A stretch of DNA of 64,000 nucleotides from Planctomycetota bacterium (GCA_020425605.1 JAGQRH010000001.1:1-64000), one strand, 5' to 3'. Numbered from the stretch's first letter, positions 15,335 to 24,740 are shown. Numbers and translations are program-made. The notes: generated by a model from the sequence alone, not told the origin.

Positions 15335-15748
15335 CTAGCGGTGTTTCGACTTCAACGCGGAAGGCTGACTGCCGTCGGGCTTGAAGCCCAGCAGCTCAAA
15401 GCCGCGGTCCCATTCCACGCAGCGGCTGCCGACGACTTTCAGCTCTGCCACGCCGTCCTGCTTGCGAATGATCTCATAGAACGTCAGGAAATGGCGGGGT
15501 GTGCCCTTGTCTTCCTCCTTGTCTCCGTCGTAGGGGCCATAGGTGGAGACGACCAGGTACTCCACGTCGCCGTCGTGCAGCGTGGTCATGGCGTATCCTT
15601 CCTCGGCCTTGTCGACCCCGGCCCCGTCGGCGTGGACCGGCTGAGAGTTATTCGTGAAGCGGTCAAAGGCGTAGGTCACCGATGCCAGCAGGGCCGACAC
15701 AACCAGCGGTACGGCCAACAAGAGGGATGCTGCAACAAGCTTCTTCAT
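15335..15748 (-). CDS. Secreted small protein, TFYE/GSRC family paralog 2
   Basis: 137 aa from ATG at 15748, preceded by AGGAG at good spacing. Signal peptide MKKLVAASLLLAVPLVVSALL with a further hydrophobic stretch, then NNSQPVHADG shared with paralog 1. Core: FLTFYEIIRKQDGVAELKVV followed by GSRCVEWDRG. The region between (YLVVSTYGPYDGDKEEDKGT) is probably a beta hairpin with an acidic loop. Likely exported. Function unknown; tandem placement suggests duplication. Confidence 0.7.
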   Translation of the reverse strand: MKKLVAASLLLAVPLVVSALLASVTYAFDRFTNNSQPVHADGAGVDKAEEGYAMTTLHDGDVEYLVVSTYGPYDGDKEEDKGTPRHFLTFYEIIRKQDGVAELKVVGSRCVEWDRGFELLGFKPDGSQPSALKSKHR

Positions 15749-15800
15749 GGCGATGCTCCTGAGGGGAGATGGGGGATGGAAGTGGTGTGGATACGGGTGC

Positions 15801-16265
15801 TCAGTCGCCTTTCGCCTGTTCGGCGTACTTGCGGAAATCTTGCGGGAGGTAGCCCTTCGGACTGTCAAATTCGACCTGATCAAAGCCCATGTCGTATTCG
15901 ATGCAGCGACTGCCCAGGTAGTGAAGGCGAGACTCGTGCGGTCCGTGTTCTTCGAGTTCATAGAAGGTAAGCGTCCACCGCATCTCGGATTTCTGCTTCG
16001 GGTTTGGCATTCGGCGCAGAACCGCGAGGCGGCAGTCACGATTGCTGTCTTCACCGAGGGAGTAGACTCGTATGTCGTCGTCCTGCGGGCGGCTTGGCGG
16101 GGCTGAGGCGAGCGGTGGGATCGCTGCCGGCGGCTGGATGACTGGTGAAACAGAGACGTTCGACGGCGGTGGCGGCTCAAGCTTGAGCGCGGAAATCATC
16201 GCGGCGACGCCAATTCCTGTGAGGGCCAGAGATGTAACAAGCATGGAGATATCACGCAGGCGCAT
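15801..16265 (-). CDS. TFYE/GSRC family paralog 3, membrane-anchored
   Basis: 154 aa from ATG at 16265 (MRLRDISMLVTSLALTG); an ATG at 16277 is four codons upstream. One membrane helix (residues 7-27), then a Pro/Ser-rich linker (about 30-65), then the family core TLTFYELEEHGPHESRLHYL followed by GSRCIEYDMGFDQVEF. More diverged than paralogs 1 and 2. First gene of the three on its strand, probably the start of the operon. The linker would hold the core domain away from the membrane. Confidence 0.7.
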   Translation of the reverse strand: MRLRDISMLVTSLALTGIGVAAMISALKLEPPPPSNVSVSPVIQPPAAIPPLASAPPSRPQDDDIRVYSLGEDSNRDCRLAVLRRMPNPKQKSEMRWTLTFYELEEHGPHESRLHYLGSRCIEYDMGFDQVEFDSPKGYLPQDFRKYAEQAKGD

Positions 16266-16515
16266 GGGAGACTCCAAGGCCTTTCAGCGGGCAGAGCAAT
16301 ACCTTCACGCACGCGAGCGTTTTCACGGGCACGAAGCAGTACGCATCAACCTATGAGATGTTGTTTCGGGTTGGCCGATTCATCTACGCTGGAAGACCGG
16401 ACAGGGGATGCGAGGGGTCCGTCTACATGTAAGTGGCATGACCCGGCAGGGGCTTACACGTGAACCTTCGCGGGCGGCGCGGAATTCTGCGTATGTGAAC
16501 CGCGCGGGCACGCGA

Positions 16516-16565
16516 AGCACAGAGGCACGAAGAACGGCAGTCGCAGTTCTTCGTGCCTCTGTGGC
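16516..16565. repeat. Long inverted repeat downstream of dnaB
   Basis: AGCACAGAGGCACGAAGAAC (16516-16535) pairs with its complement at 16545-16565 (one extra base). This 'CACAGAGGCACGAAGAA' type palindrome is intergenic and may serve as a dnaB terminator. The rest of the 16266-16580 gap contains only a weaker inverted repeat (CATGTAAG ... CTTACACGTG around 16433-16463). Confidence 0.75.
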
Positions 16566-16580
16566 TCTGTGTGCGCTGCA

Positions 16581-17999
16581 CTAACTCTGCGGCATCGTGG
16601 CCCAGTTGGTGGGCACGTTCTGGCGCAGCTCGAAGCGCGTGAAGCGTTTGCGGAACAGCATCTCGACGTCGCCGGTGGGTCCGTTTCGATTCTTCGCGAC
16701 GATCAGGTCAATCTCGGCCAGCTCGTTGGTGTCGATCGCGCCGTCTTCGGATTCCTTCTTGTGGATCATCAGCACCTGGTCGGCGTCCTGCTCGATGCTG
16801 CCTGATTCACGCAAGTCGCTGAGCATCGGCCGCTTCTCGCGTGAGCTGCGCTGCTCGACACCTCGGTTCAACTGGGCGGCCGTGATGACAGGGATGTTCA
16901 ACTCGCGTGCGAGTGCTTTCAGGCCGCGCGAGATGTTGCCGATCTGCAGGTGGCGGTCGAGGCGGTCATTGTCCTTGATCAGCTGCAGGTAATCGACGAA
17001 CACGCACTCGATGTCGTGACGCTCTTTCATGCGGCGTGACTTGCTGCGGATCTCGCTCAGGTTCAGCGTGAAGGAGTCATCGACGAAGATTGCGGCGTGT
17101 GCGAGACGCCCGGTGGCTTCTTTCAGCTCCGCCTCTTCCTGCTTGTTGTAGAGACCAAGCTTGACCTTCTTCAGGTCCACGCCGGCATTGGCGCAGATGA
17201 CACGCTGCACCAGCTCCGTGCCGGTCATTTCGAGGCTGAACACCAGCACGCCGCCCTTGCCGTCGTCGCGCCGGTTGTGCGCGTCAAGCGCCATGTTCTC
17301 GGCGAGGTTCAGCAGCAGCGATGTCTTGCCCTGGCCGGGGCGTGCGCCGACGACAATCAGCTCGCCGGGCTTCCAGCCTGTGGTGAACGCGTCGAGGTCG
17401 CTGTAGCCGCTGCTCAGCCCGGGTAGTGCATGGCCGTCGTGGCTGAGGCGCCACTCGCGCATGCGCGATTGCTGCTCCATCACTTTCTGGATCAGCATCT
17501 GCACGCTGTGCGTTTCACCGTGGAAGCGCTGCGCGGCGATGTCGAACACGTCGCGCTCGAGTTTTTCAATCACGTCGCCGGGCGACTTGGTTTCATCCAT
17601 CGCCATGCTGCGGACGTCGGAGGCGCGCAGGATGATCTCGCGCATCAACGATCGATCCCGCACGATCGTGGCGTAGCGTTCCGCACCGTAGGCGCTGGGC
17701 ACGCTGTGGCTCATGTCGGACAGATAGGTATGCAGCGCGTCGCTGCCGCCGCACTGGTCGATCACGCCGCTTTTGCGAAGCTGCTCGCCGACGCTGACCC
17801 AGTCGATCTCGTGGCCCTCGGCCGAGAGGTCCTGCACCGCGCGGTAGATGTGCTGGTGGCTTGCGCGCCAGAACATCTCCGGCTTCTTCAGAATCAGCGA
17901 GACTTCCGGCAGGCAGCCCGGGTCGACGAAAATTGCGCCAAGCACGGCCTGTTCGGCCTCGATGCTGTGTGGGGGGATAAAGCCTTGCTCATCAGCCAT
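16581..17999 (-). CDS. dnaB: Replicative DNA helicase DnaB
   Basis: 472 aa from ATG at 17999 (MADEQGFIPPHSIEAEQAVL); an ATG at 18026 precedes it. Unwinds DNA ahead of the replication fork as a hexamer. N-terminal DnaB-N domain (residues 8-115, SIEAEQAVLGAIFVDPG). C-terminal RecA-like domain with Walker A VVGARPGQGKTSLLLNLA, Walker B region VFVDYLQLI, the H4-type GVEQRSSREKRPMLSDLRES and EQDADQVLMIHKKE. No intein. Usual length. It follows the three TFYE paralogs on the same strand, upstream of them in transcription, with a palindrome between, so it is probably separate. Confidence 0.98.
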   Translation of the reverse strand: MADEQGFIPPHSIEAEQAVLGAIFVDPGCLPEVSLILKKPEMFWRASHQHIYRAVQDLSAEGHEIDWVSVGEQLRKSGVIDQCGGSDALHTYLSDMSHSVPSAYGAERYATIVRDRSLMREIILRASDVRSMAMDETKSPGDVIEKLERDVFDIAAQRFHGETHSVQMLIQKVMEQQSRMREWRLSHDGHALPGLSSGYSDLDAFTTGWKPGELIVVGARPGQGKTSLLLNLAENMALDAHNRRDDGKGGVLVFSLEMTGTELVQRVICANAGVDLKKVKLGLYNKQEEAELKEATGRLAHAAIFVDDSFTLNLSEIRSKSRRMKERHDIECVFVDYLQLIKDNDRLDRHLQIGNISRGLKALARELNIPVITAAQLNRGVEQRSSREKRPMLSDLRESGSIEQDADQVLMIHKKESEDGAIDTNELAEIDLIVAKNRNGPTGDVEMLFRKRFTRFELRQNVPTNWATMPQS

Positions 18000-18174
18000 A
18001 ACGCGTGACAACTCCACACGCCCCATGCGGGCGTCGTGTAAATCATACAGGTGAGTGCGACAAAGATTCCGGGTCGGACGTTCAGGTTGTAGCGAGGCGA
18101 GGGATCGGCATAGCGTTGTTGAAGATATTGTTTGCCGATGTCAGTTGGGGAAGACGCGTTGATAAGCACGAGGC

Positions 18175-19068
18175 TCACGCGGCGGGAGCGTCTTTTGCAT
18201 TGGCCAGTGCATCGGCCTTGATCACGACCGTGCGGCGCTTGCCTGACTTCTTGGCGTCGTACATGGCGTTGTCGGCGCGCTTGACGACTTCCTTGACGTC
18301 GGAAGGCGGGTTGTCGTACCAGACGACTCCGATGCTTGCGCCAAGTTCACTGCCTGCGTAGTCGCTTCCGATTTCAACGACGGCATCCACCATACGCTGG
18401 CCGATCTGCGCAGCGCCCTCAGCGGATGTCTGCCACAACAACGCGGCGAACTCATCGCCGCCAAGGCGCGCGGGCACGTCGGATGCTCGCAACTGCTTGC
18501 GCAGCGCTTCAGCCACGCGCTTGAGCACTTCGTCGCCGGCGAGATGACCGAACCGGTCATTCACTCGCTTGAAATTGTCCAGGTCCAGATAGAGCAGGCA
18601 CAGCGGCTTATTGTCACGGTGGCAGCGTGCGACTTCGGGCGTCAACCGCTCCATGAACTCGCGCGAATTCGGCAAGCCGGTGAGTACGTCCGTGCGCGAG
18701 ATACGTTCTTCGAGGTCGAGCAAGTCATGAATGCGTGAGTTCGCCGCTTTCAGCTGGTCGCGCTCGCGCCGCAACGTCGCGATTGCAAGCCCGACCACCA
18801 GGAACAAGACCAGCGCGGCTGTCTCGTTCCAGGTGCTTACCAGGTTCAACTCTGCGCCGTGAACCGAGGCCTCGGCCAGGCCCCACGCAACGCCGGAACT
18901 GAGCGCGATCAGCACGACGTAACGGCGCTCGATCGACCATGCCACGAATACAATGGGAATCACATAGAACAGCGCAGAGCGAACGTCTTCGCCGGTGAGG
19001 TAGTCCAGCCAGCCGAACACCACAACCATGGCCAGGGCGAGGCACAGAATTGCGAGTTTTCGCGCCAT
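18175..19068 (-). CDS. Membrane-bound diguanylate cyclase (GGDEF)
   Basis: 297 aa from ATG at 19068 (MARKLAILCLALAMVVVF). Makes the second messenger c-di-GMP from two GTP. Residues 1-105 hold about four membrane helices (WLDYLTGEDVRSALFYVIP is shared with the 21347-22237 paralog), then a short coiled coil (RRERDQLKAANSRIHDLL) and the GGDEF domain from about residue 130 ([12 protein letters not shown]). The active-site loop LGGDEFAAL is intact, and RASD five residues before it is a canonical inhibitory I-site, so product feedback is expected. No phosphodiesterase domain. Adjacent genes give no clear input signal. Confidence 0.93.
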   Translation of the reverse strand: MARKLAILCLALAMVVVFGWLDYLTGEDVRSALFYVIPIVFVAWSIERRYVVLIALSSGVAWGLAEASVHGAELNLVSTWNETAALVLFLVVGLAIATLRRERDQLKAANSRIHDLLDLEERISRTDVLTGLPNSREFMERLTPEVARCHRDNKPLCLLYLDLDNFKRVNDRFGHLAGDEVLKRVAEALRKQLRASDVPARLGGDEFAALLWQTSAEGAAQIGQRMVDAVVEIGSDYAGSELGASIGVVWYDNPPSDVKEVVKRADNAMYDAKKSGKRRTVVIKADALANAKDAPAA

Positions 19069-19199
19069 GCATTCAACCCTACCACGCCCGCGAATCGGCA
19101 GATATGAGCGGTCGCAGATCAAGACACAACCGCCCGCGGCTGATGCCGCGGGCGGTGCGTCTGCCTGTGCGTGCCCACACGCACACACAGGACTGGAAG

Positions 19200-20090
19200 C
19201 TAGTTGCCACCGGCGCTCCGGCTTACGACGGGCTGGTCGGCCTGCTCATCGATCCACTGATAGAGGCGAGGCTCGCGGATGGTGGTGTGGGCGACGCCCT
19301 CCTGCACCAGGAACTCATGTTCGATGCCTTTGCGCTTCAGTTCTTCATGCAGGAGCAGGTTCTGGGGGTAGAGGCCCATCTGGTCCTTAGTGCCAGTGGT
19401 AATGAAGAGCTTGAAGGGGAGCCGATGGTCCAGGTGGCGAACCTGGGCGAACGGGCTGTAGGCCTCGAACTGTTCTTCATCGCCGAACTTTCCCGCCACG
19501 CCGGTCTGCCAGCGCTTTAGGTAGAAGCCGCCGCCGTATTTCTTTTCGAAATCTTCGATCTGGTCGGTCGGCTCGAATGGCGAGACGTCATAGGCGAACG
19601 GGCTGGCCGCGGCGACAGCGGTAAAGGCGTCGGGGTGGCGCAGGCTGAGCATCATGGCGCTCAGGCCGCCCATGCTGTGGCCGAATGCAATCGTGGTGTC
19701 ATTGACTTGATAGTAATGGCGCACACTCGGGATGATGCGCTCAAACAACAGACGCTCGGATTCGCCTGCAATCACGTCAAAGCGACCGACGCTCGGCGCG
19801 AGTACTACAAACGGACCGAACTCTTCGTCCTGCATCTTGGGGATCAACCGCTCACCGAGTCCGTTTTCCTGGCCCCAGGTTCGGTGATTGCCGCCGCCGC
19901 CGTGGAAGTAGACCAGCAGGGGGAACTTTCGCCCGGGTTCGGACTCGTACTGCGGCGGCAGGTAGACGCGGTACTCAAGCTCCTGTTTGGGAAGCTCAAT
20001 GGCCTTGTAGTCGCTCTCGATCTTCTCGGAAAGGTTGATGGTGCATCCCGCCAGCAGCACGACGGGGGCAAGCAGTAGAAGGCGATTCAT
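19200..20090 (-). CDS. Putative alpha/beta-hydrolase esterase, lipoprotein
   Basis: 296 aa from ATG at 20090. Signal peptide ending in lipobox LLAGC gives lipidation at Cys17, so the enzyme should sit on a membrane outside the cytoplasm. Belongs to the esterase D/putative-esterase family: oxyanion region LLVYFHGGGGNHRTWG, nucleophile elbow FGHSMGG (Ser), a later TGTKDQMG that should contain the acid, and the His in EGVAHTTIREP. The substrate is unknown; related proteins hydrolyse siderophore or carboxylic esters. 131 bp downstream of the next gene's start on this strand, with the divergent XRE-cupin gene starting at 20261. Confidence 0.88.
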   Translation of the reverse strand: MNRLLLLAPVVLLAGCTINLSEKIESDYKAIELPKQELEYRVYLPPQYESEPGRKFPLLVYFHGGGGNHRTWGQENGLGERLIPKMQDEEFGPFVVLAPSVGRFDVIAGESERLLFERIIPSVRHYYQVNDTTIAFGHSMGGLSAMMLSLRHPDAFTAVAAASPFAYDVSPFEPTDQIEDFEKKYGGGFYLKRWQTGVAGKFGDEEQFEAYSPFAQVRHLDHRLPFKLFITTGTKDQMGLYPQNLLLHEELKRKGIEHEFLVQEGVAHTTIREPRLYQWIDEQADQPVVSRSAGGN

Positions 20091-20260
20091 GTGGGTTCTC
20101 CAGTTTTCAGACGACTCATGTGCCAATGGAACGAGGGCACAAGATTTCATATTCCGAAAACTAAAGTGCATGAAAAGAAATTTTCATCTGGTGTGATCGT
20201 GTTGTATCCTAAGGAAAGAATCTCGCGTTTCCTTTGAATGACGCGCCAACGGAGTCGTGA

Positions 20261-20845
20261 ATGATCTCCAAGACACTCGAAAACGAGCTCTCCGCCTACC
20301 GGATCGGTGAAAAGGTCAAGCAATTGCGAGCGGAGCGCGGCTTGCGGCTGGTTGAGTTGGGCTCGCATACAGGCATGTCGGCCGCGATGCTGAGCAAGAT
20401 CGAACGCGGCAAGCTGGTGCCCACGCTGCCGACGCTGATGCGCATTGCGCTGGTGTTCAGTGTCGGGCTCGACTTCTTCTTTTCGGATGAGCGCAGGCGG
20501 AAGGCGTTCGCCATCACCCGCAAGGGTGAGCGCATCAGGCTGCCGGCCGACCTGGACAAGAAGCTGGTGCCCTACGACTTTGAGAGTCTCGACTACGCGG
20601 CGCTTGAGCCGAAGCTGAATGCGTTCCTGGCCTCGTTTCACGAGCTTGAGAAGCTGCCCAGCCACAAGCACGCGGGCGTCGAGTTCATCTACCTGGTCTC
20701 GGGCCGGCTGGAACTGACGTGGCTCGAGGAAGCCCACGTGCTGGAGGCCGGCGACAGCGTCTACTTCGATTCCGGCATTGAGCACGCCTACCGCAGGCTC
20801 GGCAGCGCCGATTGCACTGGCGTGGTCGTTACCCTGCCCGCTTAG
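20261..20845 (+). CDS. XRE-family regulator with cupin domain
   Basis: 194 aa. Residues 12-70 form a lambda-Cro-type helix-turn-helix (IGEKVKQLRAERGLRLVEL, MSAAMLSKIERGKLVPTLPT). Residues 118-192 form a small RmlC-like cupin (LPSHKHAGVEFIYLVSGRLEL, LEAGDSVYFDSGIEHAYRRL) that likely binds a ligand or metal. This architecture is common in regulators of polyamine, amino-acid or stress genes. It is divergent from the esterase lipoprotein (171 bp between starts), which may be its target. It ends 1 bp before the mscL stop on the opposite strand. Confidence 0.92.
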   Translation: MISKTLENELSAYRIGEKVKQLRAERGLRLVELGSHTGMSAAMLSKIERGKLVPTLPTLMRIALVFSVGLDFFFSDERRRKAFAITRKGERIRLPADLDKKLVPYDFESLDYAALEPKLNAFLASFHELEKLPSHKHAGVEFIYLVSGRLELTWLEEAHVLEAGDSVYFDSGIEHAYRRLGSADCTGVVVTLPA

Positions 20846-20846
20846 C

Positions 20847-21251
20847 CTATGCCTGTCCCGCGTCGGAGGACTTTGCCTTCAGCAGGTCGCGGATCTCGGT
20901 CAGGAGTTCCTGGTCCTTGGTCGGCTTTGCCGGCGCGGCTTCCTGCTTCTTCTTGAGCTTGTTGATGCCCTTGATGACGAGGAACATCACAAACGCGACG
21001 ATCAGGAAGTTGATACCCGCGTTGATGAACATGCCGTAGTTGATCGTCACCGGGTCGGTGTCGGTCGGCATCTTGATCGCAAGATCCTTGAAATCGACCT
21101 TGCCCAGAACGTAGCCGATCGGCGGCGTGATGATGTCCTTCACCAGTGATTGCACGATGGCCGTGAAGGCCGTACCGATGACGATGCCGACGGCCATGTC
21201 GATCACGTTGCCTTTCACGGCAAAGTCGCGGAATTCCTTGATGATGCCCAT
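20847..21251 (-). CDS. mscL: Large-conductance mechanosensitive channel MscL
   Basis: 134 aa, usual length. Opens under membrane tension to release solutes on osmotic downshock. Start [21 protein letters not shown] is the conserved N-terminal amphipathic helix and TM1; TM2 is [18 protein letters not shown]; the C-terminal helix carries [12 protein letters not shown]. Homopentamer in the inner membrane. Convergent with the XRE-cupin gene with one base between the two stops, and with no room for a hairpin terminator. Confidence 0.98.
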   Translation of the reverse strand: MGIIKEFRDFAVKGNVIDMAVGIVIGTAFTAIVQSLVKDIITPPIGYVLGKVDFKDLAIKMPTDTDPVTINYGMFINAGINFLIVAFVMFLVIKGINKLKKKQEAAPAKPTKDQELLTEIRDLLKAKSSDAGQA

Positions 21252-21346
21252 TGCCTGCTCCTCGAGATTGTCGCGCGAGTGTAGGAGCGGCAGCGCGAAC
21301 TGCGAGAGGCACCTGCCGGTTTCTGCGATTCGGGTTGCGCGGAAGG

Positions 21347-22237
21347 TCAGCGCGCGGCGGATGCGGGCGGCGAAAACTGGACGACGCGGGTGCGGCCCTT
21401 GCCGTCGCGCTTGGCCTCATACATGGCCTCATCGGCGCTGCGAACGACCTCCAGCGAGTTGGCAGGCGGCGTCTCGAACCAGGCGATGCCGACACTGACC
21501 CCCAGCGAACACTGCGGGTAGTCGGCCCCGATCTGCCTCACGGCCACTAGAACGCGCTCGCCTACGCCCTCGGCGCCCACGCGATCGGCCTGCCACAACA
21601 GCGCTGCGAACTCGTCTCCGCCGAGGCGGGCGGGGATGTCAGCGGCGCGAAGGCAGCTGCGAAGGGCATCGGCAACGCGCTGCAAAACGCGGTCGCCCTC
21701 GAAGTGGCCGTGACGGTCGTTGACCTGCTTGAAGTTGTCGAGGTCGAGATAGAGCAGGCAGAGCGGCGTGTGTTCGCGATGGCAGCGGGCGATCTCGGGC
21801 TCCAGGCGCTGCAGGAAGTCACGGCTGTTGGGCAGTCCGGTCAGTGCATCCGTTCGGGCGGCGGTGGCTTCCTTCTCAAGCAGCTCATGAATGCGGTCGT
21901 TGGCCGCCCGAAGCCGATCGCGCTCGCGGCGGATCGTGGCAAAGGCGAGGCCCGCGACCATGAAGACAATCAAAGAGTCGACGGTGCTGATCAGTGTATC
22001 CGCGACGTCCGGCACCTCCGGCGCGTACCAGCGCACGGCGCCCCAAACGATTGCCGAAAACAGCGCGACGACAACTATGGCGCGCCGCGGCAGGTTCCAG
22101 CCGACGAACAGCACCGGCAGGACGAAAAACAGCGCCGAGCGAACGCCCGGCCCGGTCAGGTAGTCAAGCAGTCCGAGCGCGGCGACCGCCAGCAGGGCGC
22201 CGACGAAGATTGCAACTGTACGCGGTTTGATGGCCAT
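21347..22237 (-). CDS. Membrane-bound diguanylate cyclase (GGDEF), paralog of 18175-19068
   Basis: 296 aa. Same layout as the other cyclase: N-terminal helices with [38 protein letters not shown] coiled coil, [13 protein letters not shown], and [13 protein letters not shown]-site RAAD lies five residues before GGDEF. The catalytic domain and membrane domain are both well matched to the paralog, so this is a whole-gene duplication. Expected to make c-di-GMP with feedback inhibition. The two copies lie 2.3 kb apart, flanking esterase, regulator and mscL. Confidence 0.93.
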   Translation of the reverse strand: MAIKPRTVAIFVGALLAVAALGLLDYLTGPGVRSALFFVLPVLFVGWNLPRRAIVVVALFSAIVWGAVRWYAPEVPDVADTLISTVDSLIVFMVAGLAFATIRRERDRLRAANDRIHELLEKEATAARTDALTGLPNSRDFLQRLEPEIARCHREHTPLCLLYLDLDNFKQVNDRHGHFEGDRVLQRVADALRSCLRAADIPARLGGDEFAALLWQADRVGAEGVGERVLVAVRQIGADYPQCSLGVSVGIAWFETPPANSLEVVRSADEAMYEAKRDGKGRTRVVQFSPPASAAR

Positions 22238-22309
22238 GTTTCGTGCCCGCAGGGGAGGTGCAATCTATCAGGGCCTGTCACTGATACGAACAGCGCGCTA
22301 AACACAGGC

Positions 22310-22780
22310 ATGGTCTGGATACCCGGTTTCGGACGCTACTCGCCCCGCGACGGCAATCGCGTCGGTGACCCCGCGCCGGATTTCACATTGAAGGACCAGG
22401 ACGGCAACGACGTGACACTCAGCGAGCAGGTGGGGGAGAAGCCGGTGGTGCTGGTGTTCTACCCGATCGCGGGCTCGCCGGTCTGTACGAAGCAGATGTG
22501 CAGCCTGCGCAACGGCTGGGGCGAGTTGATGAGCAAGGCCAAAGTGTTCGGCCTCAGCTACGACGGCGTCGAGTCACTGAAGAAGTTCAAACAGGATCAC
22601 AAGCTGCCGTTCACTCTGCTTAGTGACAGCGACAAGAAAGCCGCCAAGGCCTTCGGCGTGGCCGGGACATTTGCCGCCGCCCGGGTAACGGTCATCATCG
22701 GTACAGACGGCAAGATCCGAGAAGTCATCGACAGCATCAAAGCCGGCGACCACGCAAAACAGATCCTGGAAGCGCTCTGA
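22310..22780 (+). CDS. Peroxiredoxin, AhpC/TSA (BCP/PrxQ-like)
   Basis: 156 aa from ATG at 22310 (MVWIPGFGRYSPRDGNRVGD). Reduces hydrogen peroxide and organic peroxides using thiols. Thioredoxin-fold segments: GDPAPDFTLKDQDGNDVTLS, VVLVFYPIAGSPVCTKQMC with the peroxidatic Cys in SPVCT and a second Cys five residues later (PrxQ-like spacing), and GTFAAARVTVIIGTDGKI. Length and layout fit the BCP/PrxQ group. It is divergent from the diguanylate cyclase (72 bp). Confidence 0.9.
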   Translation: MVWIPGFGRYSPRDGNRVGDPAPDFTLKDQDGNDVTLSEQVGEKPVVLVFYPIAGSPVCTKQMCSLRNGWGELMSKAKVFGLSYDGVESLKKFKQDHKLPFTLLSDSDKKAAKAFGVAGTFAAARVTVIIGTDGKIREVIDSIKAGDHAKQILEAL

Positions 22781-22782
22781 TT

Positions 22783-22901
22783 CAGCCGCCAAGAACGCCA
22801 AGGAACCACAACTACAGCCACGGAGCACGCGGAGGCGCACTTGTGTCCGTGAAACTCCGCGTTCTCCGTCGCTCTGGTTTTTCTTGGCGTCTTGGTGGCT
22901 G
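22783..22901. repeat. Intergenic nested inverted repeat
   Basis: Outer arms CAGCCGCCAAGAACGCCAAG (22783-22802) and CTTGGCGTCTTGGTGGCTG (22883-22901) are near-complementary; inner arms CACGGAGCACGCGGAG and CTCCGCGTTCTCCGT also pair. It resembles the dispersed 'AGAACGCCAAGG/CACGGAG' repeats of many bacterial genomes. It lies between the convergent peroxiredoxin and typA. Confidence 0.7.
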
Positions 22902-22919
22902 GCTGCAAATGCCCGGCGG

Positions 22920-24740
22920 CTAGCTTGCCGCAGCGGCCTTCTTTGCGCGCTTCCTTAGACTCTCGTTCAGTTCGCGTTTGCGGACCCGGTAGGCCTTGGG
23001 TGTGACTTCGACCAGCTCGTCCTGCTCGATCCATTCCATGGTCTCTTCGAGGCTCATGTCGCGGCGCGTCTTAAGGCGAGTGAAGCTTTCCTTGGTCGAG
23101 CTGCGGATGTTATTGAGCTGCTTGGTGCGGCAGGCGTTGACGTTGATGTCGCCGTCGCGGCAATGCTCGCCCACAACCTGGCCGACGTAGATCGGGTCGC
23201 CAACCTCAGTGAAGAAGTCGCCGCGGTCATTCAGACCGTCCAGCGCGAAGCTGGTAATCTTGCCTGGGTCGGTCGCAATCATGGCGCCGCGCGGGCGCTG
23301 CGCGATGGCGCCGGCCATGCGTTTGTATTCGCGGAAGCGGTGGCTGAAAATCGCCTCGCCCTGCGTGGCCGTCAGGATGCGTGTGCGCATTCCGATCAGT
23401 CCGCGCGACGGCACCTCAAAGTGAATCACCGTGCGCTGGCCGTGGTTTTCCATGTGGGTCATCATTCCCTGGCGTGAGCCCAGCAGCTCAATCACCTTGC
23501 CCGCGTGCAACTGCGGCACGTCGACGACAGCGTCTTCCCAAGGCTCTTCCTTGTGGCCGTCGACTTCGTGGATGATCACTTCTGGTGCGCCGATTGCGAA
23601 CTCGTAGCCTTCGCGCCGCATGTTCTCAACCAGGATGCCAAGGTGCAGTGTGCCGCGGCCCATGACCTTGAAACTGTCGGCCGACTCGCCGGTGTGTACG
23701 CGCAACGCGACGTCTGCCTCGGCCGCGCGCTCGAGGCGGTCACGCACCTGCCGGCTGGTGACGAATTCGCCTTCCTGGCCTGCGAAGGGCGAGTCGTTGA
23801 CCTTGAATTCCATCGTGATGGTCGGCTCGTCAATCGGCACCGGCGGCAGTGCTTCCGGGTGCTCGAGGTCAGCCACTGTGTCGCCGATATCGATGTCCTC
23901 GAGACCGACGATCGCGACGATGTCGCCAGCGCTGACTTCATCCACCTCGACGCGTTTCAGCCCGTCGAACACCTGCACCTGCTTGGCCTGCGCCTTGCGC
24001 ACGTCGCCTTCGCGCTTGACGACCGCGACCTGGTCGCGCGCGTGCAGCGTGCCGCGCATGATGCGACCGATGCCGACACGGCCTACAAACTGGTCGAACA
24101 GGAAGTTGGTGATCTGCACCTGGAACGGCTTGTCCGGCTGGACTTCGGGGCCGGGGATCTTGTCGATCATGGCGTCCATCAGCGGGATCAGGTTCTCGCC
24201 GCGTTGCGCCGGGTCGAGGCTCGCGACACGGTCACGCCCGCTGGCATAGATCACCGGGAAATCGAGTTGCGCGTCGTCGGCGCCGAGGTCGATGAACAAC
24301 TGGAAGACTTCGTCCAGCACTTCGAGGCAACGCGCGTCCGGGCGGTCGATCTTGTTGACCACGACCAGCGGCTTCAGGTCGTGCGCCAGCGCCTTGCGCA
24401 GCACGAACTTGGTCTGGGGCATCGGGCCCTCGGCCGCGTCCACCAGCAGGAAGCAGCCGTCGGCCATGCTGAGCACGCGCTCGACTTCGCCGGCGAAGTC
24501 GGCGTGGCCGGGCGTGTCGATCAGGTTGACTTTGACGCCCCGCCACTTGAACGAGACGTTCTTGGCCAGGATGGTGATGCCGCGCTCGCGCTCGAGCGGG
24601 TTGCTGTCCATGAACGCTTCGGCGTGCTCGGATTTGTGGCCGAAGAAGTTGGCCGCCTCGAGGAACCCGTCGACGAGTGTGGTCTTGCCATGGTCGACGT
24701 GGGCTACAACTGCGATGTTGCGGATGTCTTCGCGGCGCAT
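22920..24740 (-). CDS. typA: Ribosome-binding GTPase TypA/BipA
   Basis: 606 aa, usual length. Translational GTPase that binds the 70S ribosome and helps growth under stress and cold. Starts MRREDIRNIAVVAHVDHGKTT (G1 at residues 14-21), G2 RGITILAKN, G3 DTPGHADF, G4 NKIDRPDAR. Then the EF-G-like beta domain, and the BipA-specific C-terminal domain, including EKSRTLKT-like RSSTKESFTRLKTRRDMSLEE and the last 40 residues rich in Arg/Lys. No frameshift. Single gene, own promoter likely in the 24741-24939 gap, where I see nothing else. Confidence 0.97.
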   Translation of the reverse strand: MRREDIRNIAVVAHVDHGKTTLVDGFLEAANFFGHKSEHAEAFMDSNPLERERGITILAKNVSFKWRGVKVNLIDTPGHADFAGEVERVLSMADGCFLLVDAAEGPMPQTKFVLRKALAHDLKPLVVVNKIDRPDARCLEVLDEVFQLFIDLGADDAQLDFPVIYASGRDRVASLDPAQRGENLIPLMDAMIDKIPGPEVQPDKPFQVQITNFLFDQFVGRVGIGRIMRGTLHARDQVAVVKREGDVRKAQAKQVQVFDGLKRVEVDEVSAGDIVAIVGLEDIDIGDTVADLEHPEALPPVPIDEPTITMEFKVNDSPFAGQEGEFVTSRQVRDRLERAAEADVALRVHTGESADSFKVMGRGTLHLGILVENMRREGYEFAIGAPEVIIHEVDGHKEEPWEDAVVDVPQLHAGKVIELLGSRQGMMTHMENHGQRTVIHFEVPSRGLIGMRTRILTATQGEAIFSHRFREYKRMAGAIAQRPRGAMIATDPGKITSFALDGLNDRGDFFTEVGDPIYVGQVVGEHCRDGDINVNACRTKQLNNIRSSTKESFTRLKTRRDMSLEETMEWIEQDELVEVTPKAYRVRKRELNESLRKRAKKAAAAS

